NCBI GenBank assembly: GCA_947175605.1
Contig: CAMWNH010000005.1
Coordinates: 1-64,000, forward strand
DNA: 64,000 nucleotides
Source: an uncultured Porphyromonadaceae bacterium
GTDB taxonomy: Bacteria > Bacteroidota > Bacteroidia > Bacteroidales > Muribaculaceae
Direction: 5' to 3'
In this document: piece after piece, positions 45,520 to 54,600 of the stretch
How positions within the stretch are numbered: the stretch's first letter is position 1
Layout of the letters: each line of letters opens with the position of its first letter
Translations under genes and position numbers: made by a program
The notes under the pieces: generated by a model
Database searches by the model: none
Seen by the model: only the letters and a program-made list of their open reading frames with translations
What the model was told of the DNA's origin: nothing

Positions 45520-46740
45520 TTAAACGAGGTCTGTAATTTCTTCCCGTGCTCCGGTGATGCACTCCATAGGACCGTCCGGACGCACGACGTATGTATTCTC
45601 GATACCAACGGCACCGATACCGGGAAGAACGAATTTAGGTTCGAGGGCTATGACGTTTCCGGCCTCGAGAAGATCCCGCGAACGGGGTGCTATCACGGGC
45701 AGTTCGTTCACTTCGATGCCCACGCCGTGTCCGACGAAGCCCGCATGGCTGTGAAAGCCCATGAAGTTAGCCTCAAGGCCTTCTTCAGCCGCAATGGCCC
45801 GTGCGCGCTCGTAGAGGCTCTTGGCCTCGGCTCCGGGACGTCCCATATCAGCGAGCTCGGCGCATATGCGGCGGGAGCATTCATTGGCCCGCACGGCCTT
45901 GTCGTCCGGACGCCCGGCGCAGTAGCATCGGGTCATGTCGGTCATATAGCCCGTGAAGTTGCCGTTGACATCCACCATCACAGGCTTTCCGGGCTGAATC
46001 ATCGTGCCGTTGGCACCTACGGGAATGCTCGGGTCAAGCCCGGCACCTCCCATGGCGAAATCGTAGGGCGAGGGATTGTCGGCATTGTCGCCCGTGAGCA
46101 CGTTGCCCATGAAAAGCTCCATATCGTCGCCCGACACACGGAACTGCCCGAGGCAGCCTTCGAGACGCAAGGCGCGTTCAATTTCTATCTGGAGTTCGAC
46201 GTCCGTCATCCCCTCGCGATAAAGCTTGGGAATGCGGTTGTATATCATCGTCTGCTTGCGGCCCGAAGCCTTGAGCTTTTCAATTTCAAACTCTGTCTTT
46301 ACGGAGCGGGCGTGACGCAGCACGGGGGTCGCATCAGTGAATTGCGAACCGGTGAACACCTTCATCAGGCGCTGCGCGGCGGAGTAGCTTAACGCTCCGA
46401 GTTCGAGCGCGAGGCTCGAAGGGACGTCGAGTCCCCGCTCATGAAGCTTTGCAGGGATTTCCTCCGGCTTGCGAATCATCACCACCTGTTCACCCGCGAG
46501 ATGGTTCGGACGGCGGACAAAGTAGAGTGGTTTCAAGGCCGGGTCGGCCGGCACATAGACGTAGCCTGCGAACACGCGTCCGCAGAGATAGTATACGTTG
46601 GCATTATCGCTTACGAGCATGGCCTCAGCCTGCCGGCCGAGTGCGGCACGTATGCGCGAGAGGCGGCGCACCTGTTCGCTATCGGTCAGTAACACCATGC
46701 GAGTGTCGGAGCTGTGGTGGTCGTGAAATCCGGATTCCAT
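45520..46740 (-). CDS. M24-family Xaa-Pro aminopeptidase-like protein
   Basis: The 406-residue cytosolic protein has a creatinase-like N-terminal domain and an M24 pita-bread peptidase domain. The five metal ligands can be traced: DVNGNFTGYMTDMTRCY (two aspartates), FVGHGVGIEVNELPV (histidine), IALEPKF (glutamate) and GIENTYVV (glutamate). Methionine aminopeptidase or Xaa-Pro dipeptidase activity is the family guess. A more internal start (M15) is possible. It precedes cca with a five-base gap. Confidence 0.85.
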   Translation of the reverse strand: MESGFHDHHSSDTRMVLLTDSEQVRRLSRIRAALGRQAEAMLVSDNANVYYLCGRVFAGYVYVPADPALKPLYFVRRPNHLAGEQVVMIRKPEEIPAKLHERGLDVPSSLALELGALSYSAAQRLMKVFTGSQFTDATPVLRHARSVKTEFEIEKLKASGRKQTMIYNRIPKLYREGMTDVELQIEIERALRLEGCLGQFRVSGDDMELFMGNVLTGDNADNPSPYDFAMGGAGLDPSIPVGANGTMIQPGKPVMVDVNGNFTGYMTDMTRCYCAGRPDDKAVRANECSRRICAELADMGRPGAEAKSLYERARAIAAEEGLEANFMGFHSHAGFVGHGVGIEVNELPVIAPRSRDLLEAGNVIALEPKFVLPGIGAVGIENTYVVRPDGPMECITGAREEITDLV

Positions 46741-46764
46741 CTGTCTGTGTTCTAAAGTATAACA

Positions 46765-47406
46765 TCAATCCCGCACTGCCGCGGGGAGATCTGTGAATGC
46801 CGCAAGCACGATATCGGCTTCGGAGGGGTTGAAGTCGAGGCCGAAACCATAGGACGCCCATGCGAAAGAGGCTCCTGCACGGCGCGTGCTGCGCAGGTCG
46901 CCCACGGTGTCGCCCACATAGAGCGGCTTCTCCAGATTATAACGTTCGACAAGCGTGCGAATGTTCACATCCTTGTCGCAGCCCGTGGAGCCATAGCTGA
47001 GCCAGTCCCGGAAATACGGACGGAGGCCGGTATAATCCATGAACATAGGCAGGCCCTCGGGCCCGCAGTTGCTTACCAAATAGAGGGGGATTCCGCTCCC
47101 GGAAAGCTCGCGCAGGGTATCCTCGACACCCGGATAGAGCCTTCCGCCCAGACGGGGCATCATCTCAAGGTCATTGGCCTCGAGCTGCGCGAAAAAAGCG
47201 TCGAGCGCCGGGCCGTCGAGCCCGGGCACAAGGATGGACGCGATAACCTTGAGCGGCTTGCCCATCAGGGCGATAAGCTCCCGGCGCGTCACAGGCTCGC
47301 GCTCCACGGCGCAGTCATGCAAGGTCTTGTTCCATATCGCGGCATAGGAGTCGACGGCGTCCCAGAGTGTGCCGTCCATGTCGAATATTATCGAATCGTA
47401 ACGCAT
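46765..47406 (-). CDS. HAD-family phosphatase (phosphoglycolate-phosphatase-like)
   Basis: The 213-residue haloacid dehalogenase-type phosphatase shows the aspartate nucleophile motif IIFDMDGTLWDAVDS, the LYLVSNCGPEG motif 2, and the C-terminal YVGDTVGDLRSTRRAGAS that binds Mg2+. A helical cap lies between. The substrate could be phosphoglycolate or a nucleotide phosphate. It lies 24 bases upstream of the M24 gene and three bases from gldH. Confidence 0.88.
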   Translation of the reverse strand: MRYDSIIFDMDGTLWDAVDSYAAIWNKTLHDCAVEREPVTRRELIALMGKPLKVIASILVPGLDGPALDAFFAQLEANDLEMMPRLGGRLYPGVEDTLRELSGSGIPLYLVSNCGPEGLPMFMDYTGLRPYFRDWLSYGSTGCDKDVNIRTLVERYNLEKPLYVGDTVGDLRSTRRAGASFAWASYGFGLDFNPSEADIVLAAFTDLPAAVRD

Positions 47407-47409
47407 CGC

Positions 47410-47901
47410 TCAATCGGGGATAAACACTATTCCTACCTGTTCGACATCGGGGAGCGTGTCAAGACGCATGACGTGGCGCAGGCGCACCGGAGCGCCGCGG
47501 TAAAGCCTGAACTTGCGCACGAGTGTATCCTCGCGCATATACGACGCACCGCTGCCGCGGCCGAGCCAGCGACCGTAAGGGTCGGCCAACTCGAGGCTCA
47601 TCGTGTCGCGCTCCATGACGAGGGAATCGCCGGAGGCCACGGGATAGGCCACTTCCAGCCAGAGATTCTGATAGCGATAGCCTCGGGTGTGACGAAGGGC
47701 CACGAGCAAAGTCCCGTCCACGATCGAGTCCGTCGTACCGGCGGGGGTAAAACTCAGAGAGTCGGTATAAAGCCATTCGGCCCCGGACATGGTCTCGAAC
47801 TCGCTGTAGAGATTCTCCTCGGGCGTACATGCAACGAGCATCCACAAGGCCGCGAGGGCCGTGGATGCGCGAAGAATATATTTTTTCAGTGCGTCAGGCA
47901 T
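47410..47901 (-). CDS. gldH: GldH-like lipoprotein
   Basis: The 163-residue lipoprotein (signal ending in LWMLVACTPEE) has the GldH layout: a short linker, WLYTDSLSFTP, YQNLWLEVAYP, and RKFRLYRGAPVRLRHVMRLD. GldH is an outer-membrane lipoprotein of the gliding machinery in flavobacteria and is retained in non-gliding Bacteroidales, where its role is unclear. The start at 47901 is inside the end of ricT, an eight-base overlap; the track start at 48246 reads through ricT in another frame. Confidence 0.85.
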   Translation of the reverse strand: MPDALKKYILRASTALAALWMLVACTPEENLYSEFETMSGAEWLYTDSLSFTPAGTTDSIVDGTLLVALRHTRGYRYQNLWLEVAYPVASGDSLVMERDTMSLELADPYGRWLGRGSGASYMREDTLVRKFRLYRGAPVRLRHVMRLDTLPDVEQVGIVFIPD

Positions 47902-49186
47902 CGTTGGATGATTTGTCGTTCTGTTCGCCCGACTCCTTGCGTGCGGCGCGGGGTTTGCGTTGCGGGCGTTTGTCGCGTCGCTTCTCGGCCTGCTGCTTAT
48001 CGGGCTGCGGCGTCCCGGCTTGCTTTTCGGGCTTCGGTGTTTCGGGGCGCTTCTCCGCCTTGGGAGCCTCCTGCTTCTCTGCCTTCGGCTTCTCGGGCTT
48101 CCGCTTCTCGGCTTTGGGCTTCTCGGGCTTGTTCTTGCGTTTGCGCTTCTTCTTTTTGTCAAAGCGCCCCAGATCGTCCTCGCCACCGAGAATGTCTCCG
48201 AACTCCGAGCGGGGCTTTTCAGCACCGTTTTCGCTTTCAGGCGCAAGCGTCAGGGGTTTCTCTCCGGCCTTGTTGAGCTTTATCACCTCGAAGGCGCGGT
48301 CGGCCGTGATAGTGGTCAGGTTGGCCGCGAGATTCTTGTCCGTGGAGTAGGTTATGAGCCGCTTGAACAGGTCCGTCTTGAAATGGAACCACGTGGAGTC
48401 GGCCGTCTCGAGGCGCACATCCTTAGGCGGCACACGCTTCGAAGCCTCCACATAAGCATCCACCTCGAAGTTGAGACAGCACTTGAGCTTGGCACACTGT
48501 CCGGCAAGCTTCTGCGGATTCAGCGACAGGTCCTGATAGCGGGCCGCTCCCGTTGCCACGGACACGAAATTCGTCATCCATGCCGAGCAGCACAGCGGGC
48601 GTCCGCAGGGTCCGAGACCACCTATACGCCCTGCCTCCTGACGCACGCCGATCTGCTTCATTTCGATGCGCACCTTGAAGGTATCGGCCAGCACACGTAT
48701 GAGCTGACGGAAGTCCACGCGCTCGTCAGCGATGTAGTAGAAAATAGCCTTGTTGCCATCGCCCTGATACTCCACATCGCCTATCTTCATATCCAGATTG
48801 AGCGAAGCGGCGATCTTGCGCGCACGGATCATGGTGTCGTTCTCGCGAGCCTTGGCCTCCTCGAACTTCTCGATATCTGCCGGTTTGGCCTTGCGGAACA
48901 CGCGGCGTACCTCATCGCGCCGCGAGGCGGCTACTCGCATACGCTTTTCGGCCAGCAGCCCCAGCAGCGTGACACGGCCGATGTCGTGGCCGGGCTGGGC
49001 TTCGACAGCCACCAGATCGCCCACCGCCAGGTCCAGGCCCGTAGTGTTGCGGTAGTAGCCTTTGCGCGCGTTCTTGAACTGGACTTCCACCACATCCGAA
49101 GCGGCCTTCCCGCCGGGAACATCGGCCAGCCAGTCGAAACTATGGAGCTTCGAACGCGAGTCAGGCAGTTTCTTATAATCGTCCAT
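47894..49186 (-). CDS. ricT: PSP1-domain protein RicT with Lys/Pro-rich tail
   Basis: RicT (YaaT) is a PSP1-domain protein that works with RicA and RicF in Firmicutes to control RNase Y processing. The 430-residue product has the PSP1 domain and the cysteine cluster GPCGRPLCCSAW and CAKLKCCLNFE, which can hold a 4Fe-4S centre. After about residue 320 the tail is low complexity, with KPEKPKAEKRKPEKPKAEK-like repeats, unusual for the family and possibly an RNA-binding or disordered extension. Its adjacency to rny suggests the RicT-RNase Y link is conserved here. Confidence 0.9.
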   Translation of the reverse strand: MDDYKKLPDSRSKLHSFDWLADVPGGKAASDVVEVQFKNARKGYYRNTTGLDLAVGDLVAVEAQPGHDIGRVTLLGLLAEKRMRVAASRRDEVRRVFRKAKPADIEKFEEAKARENDTMIRARKIAASLNLDMKIGDVEYQGDGNKAIFYYIADERVDFRQLIRVLADTFKVRIEMKQIGVRQEAGRIGGLGPCGRPLCCSAWMTNFVSVATGAARYQDLSLNPQKLAGQCAKLKCCLNFEVDAYVEASKRVPPKDVRLETADSTWFHFKTDLFKRLITYSTDKNLAANLTTITADRAFEVIKLNKAGEKPLTLAPESENGAEKPRSEFGDILGGEDDLGRFDKKKKRKRKNKPEKPKAEKRKPEKPKAEKQEAPKAEKRPETPKPEKQAGTPQPDKQQAEKRRDKRPQRKPRAARKESGEQNDKSSNDA

Positions 49187-49192
49187 CGCAGC

Positions 49193-50734
49193 TTATTTGG
49201 CAAAAGCCACGGAGCGGGTTTCGCGGATAACCGTTATCTTCACCTGACCGGGATAGGTCATTTCGTCCTGAATGCGGCGTGCAATCTCGGAGGAGAGACG
49301 TTCGGTCTCGGCGTCGTCGATCTTATCGGCACCGACAATCACGCGCAGCTCGCGACCGGCCTGAATAGCATAGGTCTTGAGCACGCCGGGATAGGAGAGA
49401 GCCAGCTGCTCGAGGTCGTTGAGACGCTTGATGTATGCCTCGACGATTTCGCGACGGGCGCCGGGACGGGCACCGGAAATAGCGTCGCAAACCTGCACGA
49501 TGGGCGCCAGGAGTGAGGTCTGCTCCACCTCGTCGTGGTGAGCGCCGATGGCGTTGCAGATATCGGGTTTTTCCTTGTATTTTTCGGCCAGCTTCATACC
49601 AAGAAGTGCGTGCGGCAGTTCGGGCTCCTCATCGGGCACCTTGCCGATGTCGTGCAGCAGACCTGCGCGGCGGGCCTTCTTGGGGTTCAGACCAAGCTCG
49701 GATGCCATGACGGCACAGAGGTTGGCCGTCTCGCGCGAGTGCTGCAGCAGGTTCTGGCCATAGCTCGAGCGATATTTCATCTTACCCACGAGGCGTATAA
49801 GCTCGGGATGCAGACCATGGATGCCAAGGTCGATGGCCGTACGCTGGCCAGTCTCGATGATTTCCTGCTCGACTTGCTTGCGCACCTTGGCCACGACTTC
49901 CTCAATGCGGGCCGGATGGATACGGCCGTCGGCCACGAGCTGATGAAGGGCCAGACGGGCAATCTCGCGACGCACAGGGTCGAAACCCGAGAGCACGATG
50001 GCCTCAGGGGTGTCGTCGACAATGATTTCAATGCCTGTAGCGGCTTCAAGTGCACGAATGTTACGTCCCTCACGCCCGATGATACGGCCCTTAATCTCAT
50101 CAGAGTCGATATGGAACACGGTCACGGAATTCTCGATGGCCGTTTCCGTGGCCACACGCTGGATGCTCTGCACCACAATGCGCTTGGCCTCCTTGTTCGC
50201 CGTGAGCTTGGCGTCGTCCATGATGTCGTTGATGTAGGATGCGGCGGCAGTCTTGGCCTCGTCCTTAAGGCTCTGCACGAGCTTTTCCTTGGCTTCTTCG
50301 GCAGTCAGGCCCGAAATTTTTTCGAGCTGCTGCTGGGCCTGACGCGTGAGCTCGTTGAGCTCATGGCGCTGTGCTTCGAGGGCGCGCTGCTGGCTGTCGA
50401 TGTTCTGACGGAGACCTTCGATTTCGTTGCGCGCACGCTGATTCTCGCTCTGCTGCTGATTGAGCTGTGCCTCGCGCTGTTTCTGACGAGCTTCGGCACT
50501 CTGCACCTTGGAGAGGCGCTGCGATGCCTGCTTCTCGGCCTCGGCCGTAATGCTCAGGGCCTGTTCGCGACCTTCGAGCGCCTTGGATTTCTTGATGTCC
50601 TCGGCCTCACGCTCGGCCTCGGCAATGATGAATTTTGCCCGCGTGGAAGCCGCGCGGCGCTGGAAAACGAGGGTCACCCCTACGGCTATTGCTGCGGCTA
50701 TAATCGCCGCGGCTATCACTATCGCTATTGTCAT
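49193..50734 (-). CDS. rny: Ribonuclease Y
   Basis: RNase Y is a membrane-anchored endoribonuclease that starts mRNA decay. The 513-residue product has one N-terminal membrane span ([20 protein letters not shown]), a long coiled coil (about residues 30-190), a KH RNA-binding domain with [19 protein letters not shown], and an HD domain with [15 protein letters not shown]. It lies six bases upstream of ricT. The leader holds a strong intrinsic terminator and no visible promoter. Confidence 0.96.
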   Translation of the reverse strand: MTIAIVIAAAIIAAAIAVGVTLVFQRRAASTRAKFIIAEAEREAEDIKKSKALEGREQALSITAEAEKQASQRLSKVQSAEARQKQREAQLNQQQSENQRARNEIEGLRQNIDSQQRALEAQRHELNELTRQAQQQLEKISGLTAEEAKEKLVQSLKDEAKTAAASYINDIMDDAKLTANKEAKRIVVQSIQRVATETAIENSVTVFHIDSDEIKGRIIGREGRNIRALEAATGIEIIVDDTPEAIVLSGFDPVRREIARLALHQLVADGRIHPARIEEVVAKVRKQVEQEIIETGQRTAIDLGIHGLHPELIRLVGKMKYRSSYGQNLLQHSRETANLCAVMASELGLNPKKARRAGLLHDIGKVPDEEPELPHALLGMKLAEKYKEKPDICNAIGAHHDEVEQTSLLAPIVQVCDAISGARPGARREIVEAYIKRLNDLEQLALSYPGVLKTYAIQAGRELRVIVGADKIDDAETERLSSEIARRIQDEMTYPGQVKITVIRETRSVAFAK

Positions 50735-50789
50735 TTGTATTGCTTTTGAATTAGTTCTTTATGTGAGTAAGCGGTTTAGTTGTCTGTTC

Positions 50790-50850
50790 AAAAAAAAAAA
50801 TTACCGCACACTCGCCGGCGCTTTGAGCGCCACGGAGAATGTGCGTGCGG
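50790..50850 (-). terminator. Strong intrinsic terminator between zapA and rny
   Basis: On the minus strand CCGCAC...GTGCGG encloses GGCGCT-CAA-AGCGCC, a stem of about 47 bases in total, followed by TAA and eleven T residues. It should stop transcription coming from zapA, about 55 bases before the rny ATG. Confidence 0.85.
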
Positions 50851-50929
50851 CAGCAGGGCCGTCGGATGGGCCTGCGCATTATTTGGAAAAGGATCGGACA
50901 CAGCCGACACCGCAATCAGCCGTGCGCGT

Positions 50930-51232
50930 TCACAGCGCTCCGTCGCGGAGGAGCTTGTCGAGCTGCTCCTCGAATTCGGCCATGGCCTTCGACTGCTCGG
51001 AGACCAGAGAGGCCTTGCGGTAGTACATCTCGGCAAAATACAGCGCCACCTTGGCGAGAGCCAGCTGCGAGGGCACACCCCCGGGGCCGAAATGCATCTT
51101 GTTCCACAGCTTGTTGAGCTGTTCGATTATATAACGGTAGAACGCCTCCTCGCTCTCGGGCACAAGCAGTTTGAAAGGCTCCACGTCGGCGATTCGGGCC
51201 GTTATGTTATGTCGTCTGTTCGATTCGTCCAT
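50930..51232 (-). CDS. zapA: Cell division protein ZapA
   Basis: ZapA binds FtsZ polymers and stabilises the division ring. The 100-residue protein has the ZapA beta-hairpin start (RRHNITARIADVEPFKLLVPE), a helical body with EAFYRYIIEQLNKLWNKM and a C-terminal coiled coil ending in EEQLDKLLRDGAL. The start at 51232 (MDESNRRHNI) is preferred over the track start. It follows the ZapB-like gene after about 56 bases and is followed by the rny terminator. Confidence 0.85.
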   Translation of the reverse strand: MDESNRRHNITARIADVEPFKLLVPESEEAFYRYIIEQLNKLWNKMHFGPGGVPSQLALAKVALYFAEMYYRKASLVSEQSKAMAEFEEQLDKLLRDGAL

Positions 51233-51288
51233 TTTACTGCGCAGGCGGGACAATTCCGTGGCAAAGCCTGAAGGATCGGCCTGTAAAG

Positions 51289-51585
51289 TCAGCTCCTAAG
51301 GTCGGCGATGCAGCGGTCGAGCTCCCGCACGATATTCGAAATCATTTCCGCGGCGTCGCGCCGATCGCTTGCCGATGGGCTCACCACCGAGGCCACACGC
51401 AGGTATTCCAATTCAAGCCTCAGCTTTTCGAGCTCGCTGTCCCGAGCCATCAGAGCACCTTTCAGCTCATCGCGCTCCTCCTTGAGAGTCTTAATCTCCC
51501 GGGCAAGCGCATCATTGCGTAAAAGCAAGAGCCGGGTCTTGTCTATGATGCGTTGAAGCTGTTCTCGGAAATCCGTCTGCGGCAT
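51289..51585 (-). CDS. Small coiled-coil protein, ZapB-like
   Basis: The 98-residue protein is nearly all coiled coil (REQLQRIIDKTRLLLLRNDA through LEKLRLELEYLRVAS), ending in a short helix. Its position just upstream of zapA and its size fit a ZapB-type partner, as is usual next to zapA in Bacteroidota. The start at 51585 (MPQTDFREQL) is used. No enzymatic motif. Confidence 0.65.
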   Translation of the reverse strand: MPQTDFREQLQRIIDKTRLLLLRNDALAREIKTLKEERDELKGALMARDSELEKLRLELEYLRVASVVSPSASDRRDAAEMISNIVRELDRCIADLRS

Positions 51586-51602
51586 AAGATTCCAAATTTC
51601 CA

Positions 51603-51635
51603 CAAAAGTAATAAAAATTTTCCGAATCTCACAAG
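51603..51635 (-). promoter_or_regulatory. Promoter of the zapB-like/zapA genes
   Basis: On the minus strand CTTG (51635-51632), a 21-base spacer and TACTTTTG (51610-51603) give a near-consensus promoter. It begins only about 25 bases after the TIR-gene stop. Confidence 0.6.
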
Positions 51636-51659
51636 CCCCGCCCGATTTTTATTCTACAT

Positions 51660-54600
51660 TTATTTTTTTTGCTCTTTATAGCCCTCGAAAGCCTGCTCAA
51701 GGAACTCGGAAATCCCATCGTAGTTTGAATCCATCAACCGTACACCAAGTGGTCCGGGAGGGAAAACTTTGTCTACAATCTCTCCCGGCGTCACACGTCC
51801 ATCCTTATTTACGAGCGGAAGGAAGATGATGCGTCGCTGCTTTGAAGATGTCGACTTCATTACCTTCTCAAACTCCTCGAGCGATTGGTAAATATCCCAG
51901 CTATCGAACTGAAGCACATAAAAGACTCCCGAAAGTCCCGAATCCTGAAACGAACCGGCAGTTTCTACTACGCCCATTACCTGCGTTGCATTGGATTTCT
52001 TACCCAGTGTATTCCCAAAGGCGCGCTCGCTTTTGGAATCCACATATTTCCCTCCATCCCATCGGAAATATTTAGTATCCGCCTTCCGGCCATAATCATC
52101 ATAGGCCATCTCAATACGGCTGACTTCACTCATAGCCATTTCCTTGTTCACAGGTTGGCCGTCGGGACCAATATAGTCAATTCGTTCAACGAGATTTCTG
52201 TCGTTATATGTTGTGTTTTCCCTATGCCATCCCAACGCACGTACAGACACGGGCTTGTCTTTCGTATCATACGTAGCCGTAGAAATCGCCCGGTTCTTGT
52301 CGTCGTACGTCTTTCGTATAAGCGCATAGCCGTTACCGGCATCCATAAGTTTTCCTTTTGCGTCGTAATATCTTGTTTCTATATTATTCCCGTGGGAGTC
52401 GTAATCCACCTCCATACGCGCGTATCGTTCCGTCATGCCAATTGTCTGTCCAATCTTGGGAACACTATCCTCGTCAAGCGATACACGTTCTACGAACTGC
52501 CCGACATTGTTGTATCTGAACGCAGCGCTGTATATGAAATCCCCGGAGGCGGAATATTCCGTAAAACGGCTCATTCGGCCCAACTTGTCGTAGGAAATTA
52601 TCGTCTTGCTCCCCGAGCCGTAGTCAACCGGTTTTCTATATTTATCCAGATACTCCAGTCGAATAAGTTTTCGTCTTTCGTCGAAGTCATGCTGTTCGTA
52701 CATATAAGGCCTCACGGTATCCGTAGCCTTATAAAACGCAGTCTCCTTCAGTAGTCCATGCTCATCGAACGTGCACCTTAGCATGCTTCCGGACACAGAA
52801 TTTATATCACGTTGATAGTCGTGTGGATACATTTTATCGTCGTAGAAACTATATTCCACGGCATTCCCCTTGCCGTCCCAGCTCCAGCGTCCTACAGCAT
52901 ATTGATAGACCGTCCTCGGGTGCATCAATTTGCCGTCGCTTGCGTAGCGACGCTCCTCAATGAGAAGTCCGCGCATATTATACTCCTTCTCATATCTATG
53001 CACATCATCACCATTCACGGCGGGACTTCCGTCGGCACTAAAGAAAGCATTCAAAATCATTTTTCCCCTTTCGTCATAGGCCACGGTGTCCCTATGGTAC
53101 AAACCCTTGAAGAGCCCCGGCTTACCATCCGCGAGAAAATACCGGTGGCTAACCGGACGTCTATATTCATCCATGCGGGGTTGCACCAAATGATACCCGC
53201 CCTTACAATTTATCGGCTCACCGGATTTTCCAAAGAAAGCGATCTCTGTAATATTTCCTCCGGAACCATAAGTATACGAAATACTTGCCGCATAGCTATC
53301 TTTATCCAACACCGGGAGAGAATCCTTGTCAAAATAAGCTTCTCTGATCATGCGTCCTTTATCATCGAATTCGCGCCGGCGAACGGCCCACCATTCCGGG
53401 CCCGTCATCAGCTTTCCTTCCTTATCCACATACCTCTTTTCCACCTGCTGTCCGCGCTCTGAGTAGCTTGCTTTTTCACCAAATCTACCCTCCACAAACA
53501 CAGGAGCGTCCTTATCGTCATAATACGATATTCCGACCACATTTCCTTTGGCATCATACGCTCGCCGGATAACCGAAAACCCGCCACTCTGCATAGTGAG
53601 ATTTCCATCCGGGTCAAAGAACCTTTTTTCTATCTCATTACCCCTACTGTCATATTTATAATTTACGCCTGCGTGCCCCCCGGCTAGTCTCACATTCTCG
53701 CCTCTTTGGTTAAGGAAATACATCGAAATACACCTGTGATACTTATCATATACATAACAGATGGTTGAATAGCTATTTTTCTGGCTGTCAGCTATCTTTC
53801 CGTCGGCGCCCAGAAAATCTATTCGAGTAACATCGCCATGGTCGTCATATTCATACCTCTCTCCAAAGTTTCCTTTTTTATGGTGATAGGCCGGCGCTCC
53901 GTCTGTTCCATAATATCTCATTTCCGTAGCCTGTCCTGCCGAGTTATAACCAAAGGTCATTACCGAATAGATTGCATCCTCCAAGGCAGGTTCTCCGGAC
54001 ACATCGAAATATGAAACACGCACAGCTTTTCCTTGATGGTTATACTCAATCTCTCTCCGATGCCATCCTGATTTCGAAACCACCGGCTCTCCGTTCAAGC
54101 CAAAACAGCTCACGCTCTTCTCCTGTCCTTCATCGGTATAATCATACGTAGCCGTATGCACATATTCTTCACTCAGCATCGGACGTCCCGAAAGGTCATA
54201 ATAGCTCTTCTTAACTCCTCTGTAATATTCATTACAATCCACCACCATTTCGGCAACTCCAAGATTGCCGTAAGTCGGGACGCCGGCTGCGTTAAAGAAA
54301 TTCACCACAATCCTCGATGGTTCTTGTTTGTATTTCACGGTAGCCACCCCACGATAGTCTTCAGTCGGACCGCCCGAAATATCGAGATAAGTGATGCCGG
54401 TCACACGTCCTACATCATTTCGGGTAAAGCTCATTCCATAGAACCCGTTGTTATCCGAAGTCAGGCTCACCGAAAGGTCGTCGTCGTTGTTTGAATGGAA
54501 GGTCATTTTTTCTACCATTCCCCTCTTGTCTCTTTCCAGATGTATGCGCTTTATTTTCGAGTGGATTTTGGTCGCATCTTTTTCCGTACTGCTTCCTACT

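Noticed and set aside
49535-50749. A 404-codon plus-strand ORF opposite rny
   Set aside because: Antisense shadow of the real RNase Y gene, which has all expected domains on the minus strand.
50788-50929. 6S RNA next to zapA, as in gammaproteobacteria
   Set aside because: The gap downstream of zapA holds a strong terminator but no long interrupted rod. The better 6S-like architecture is at 13.7 kb.
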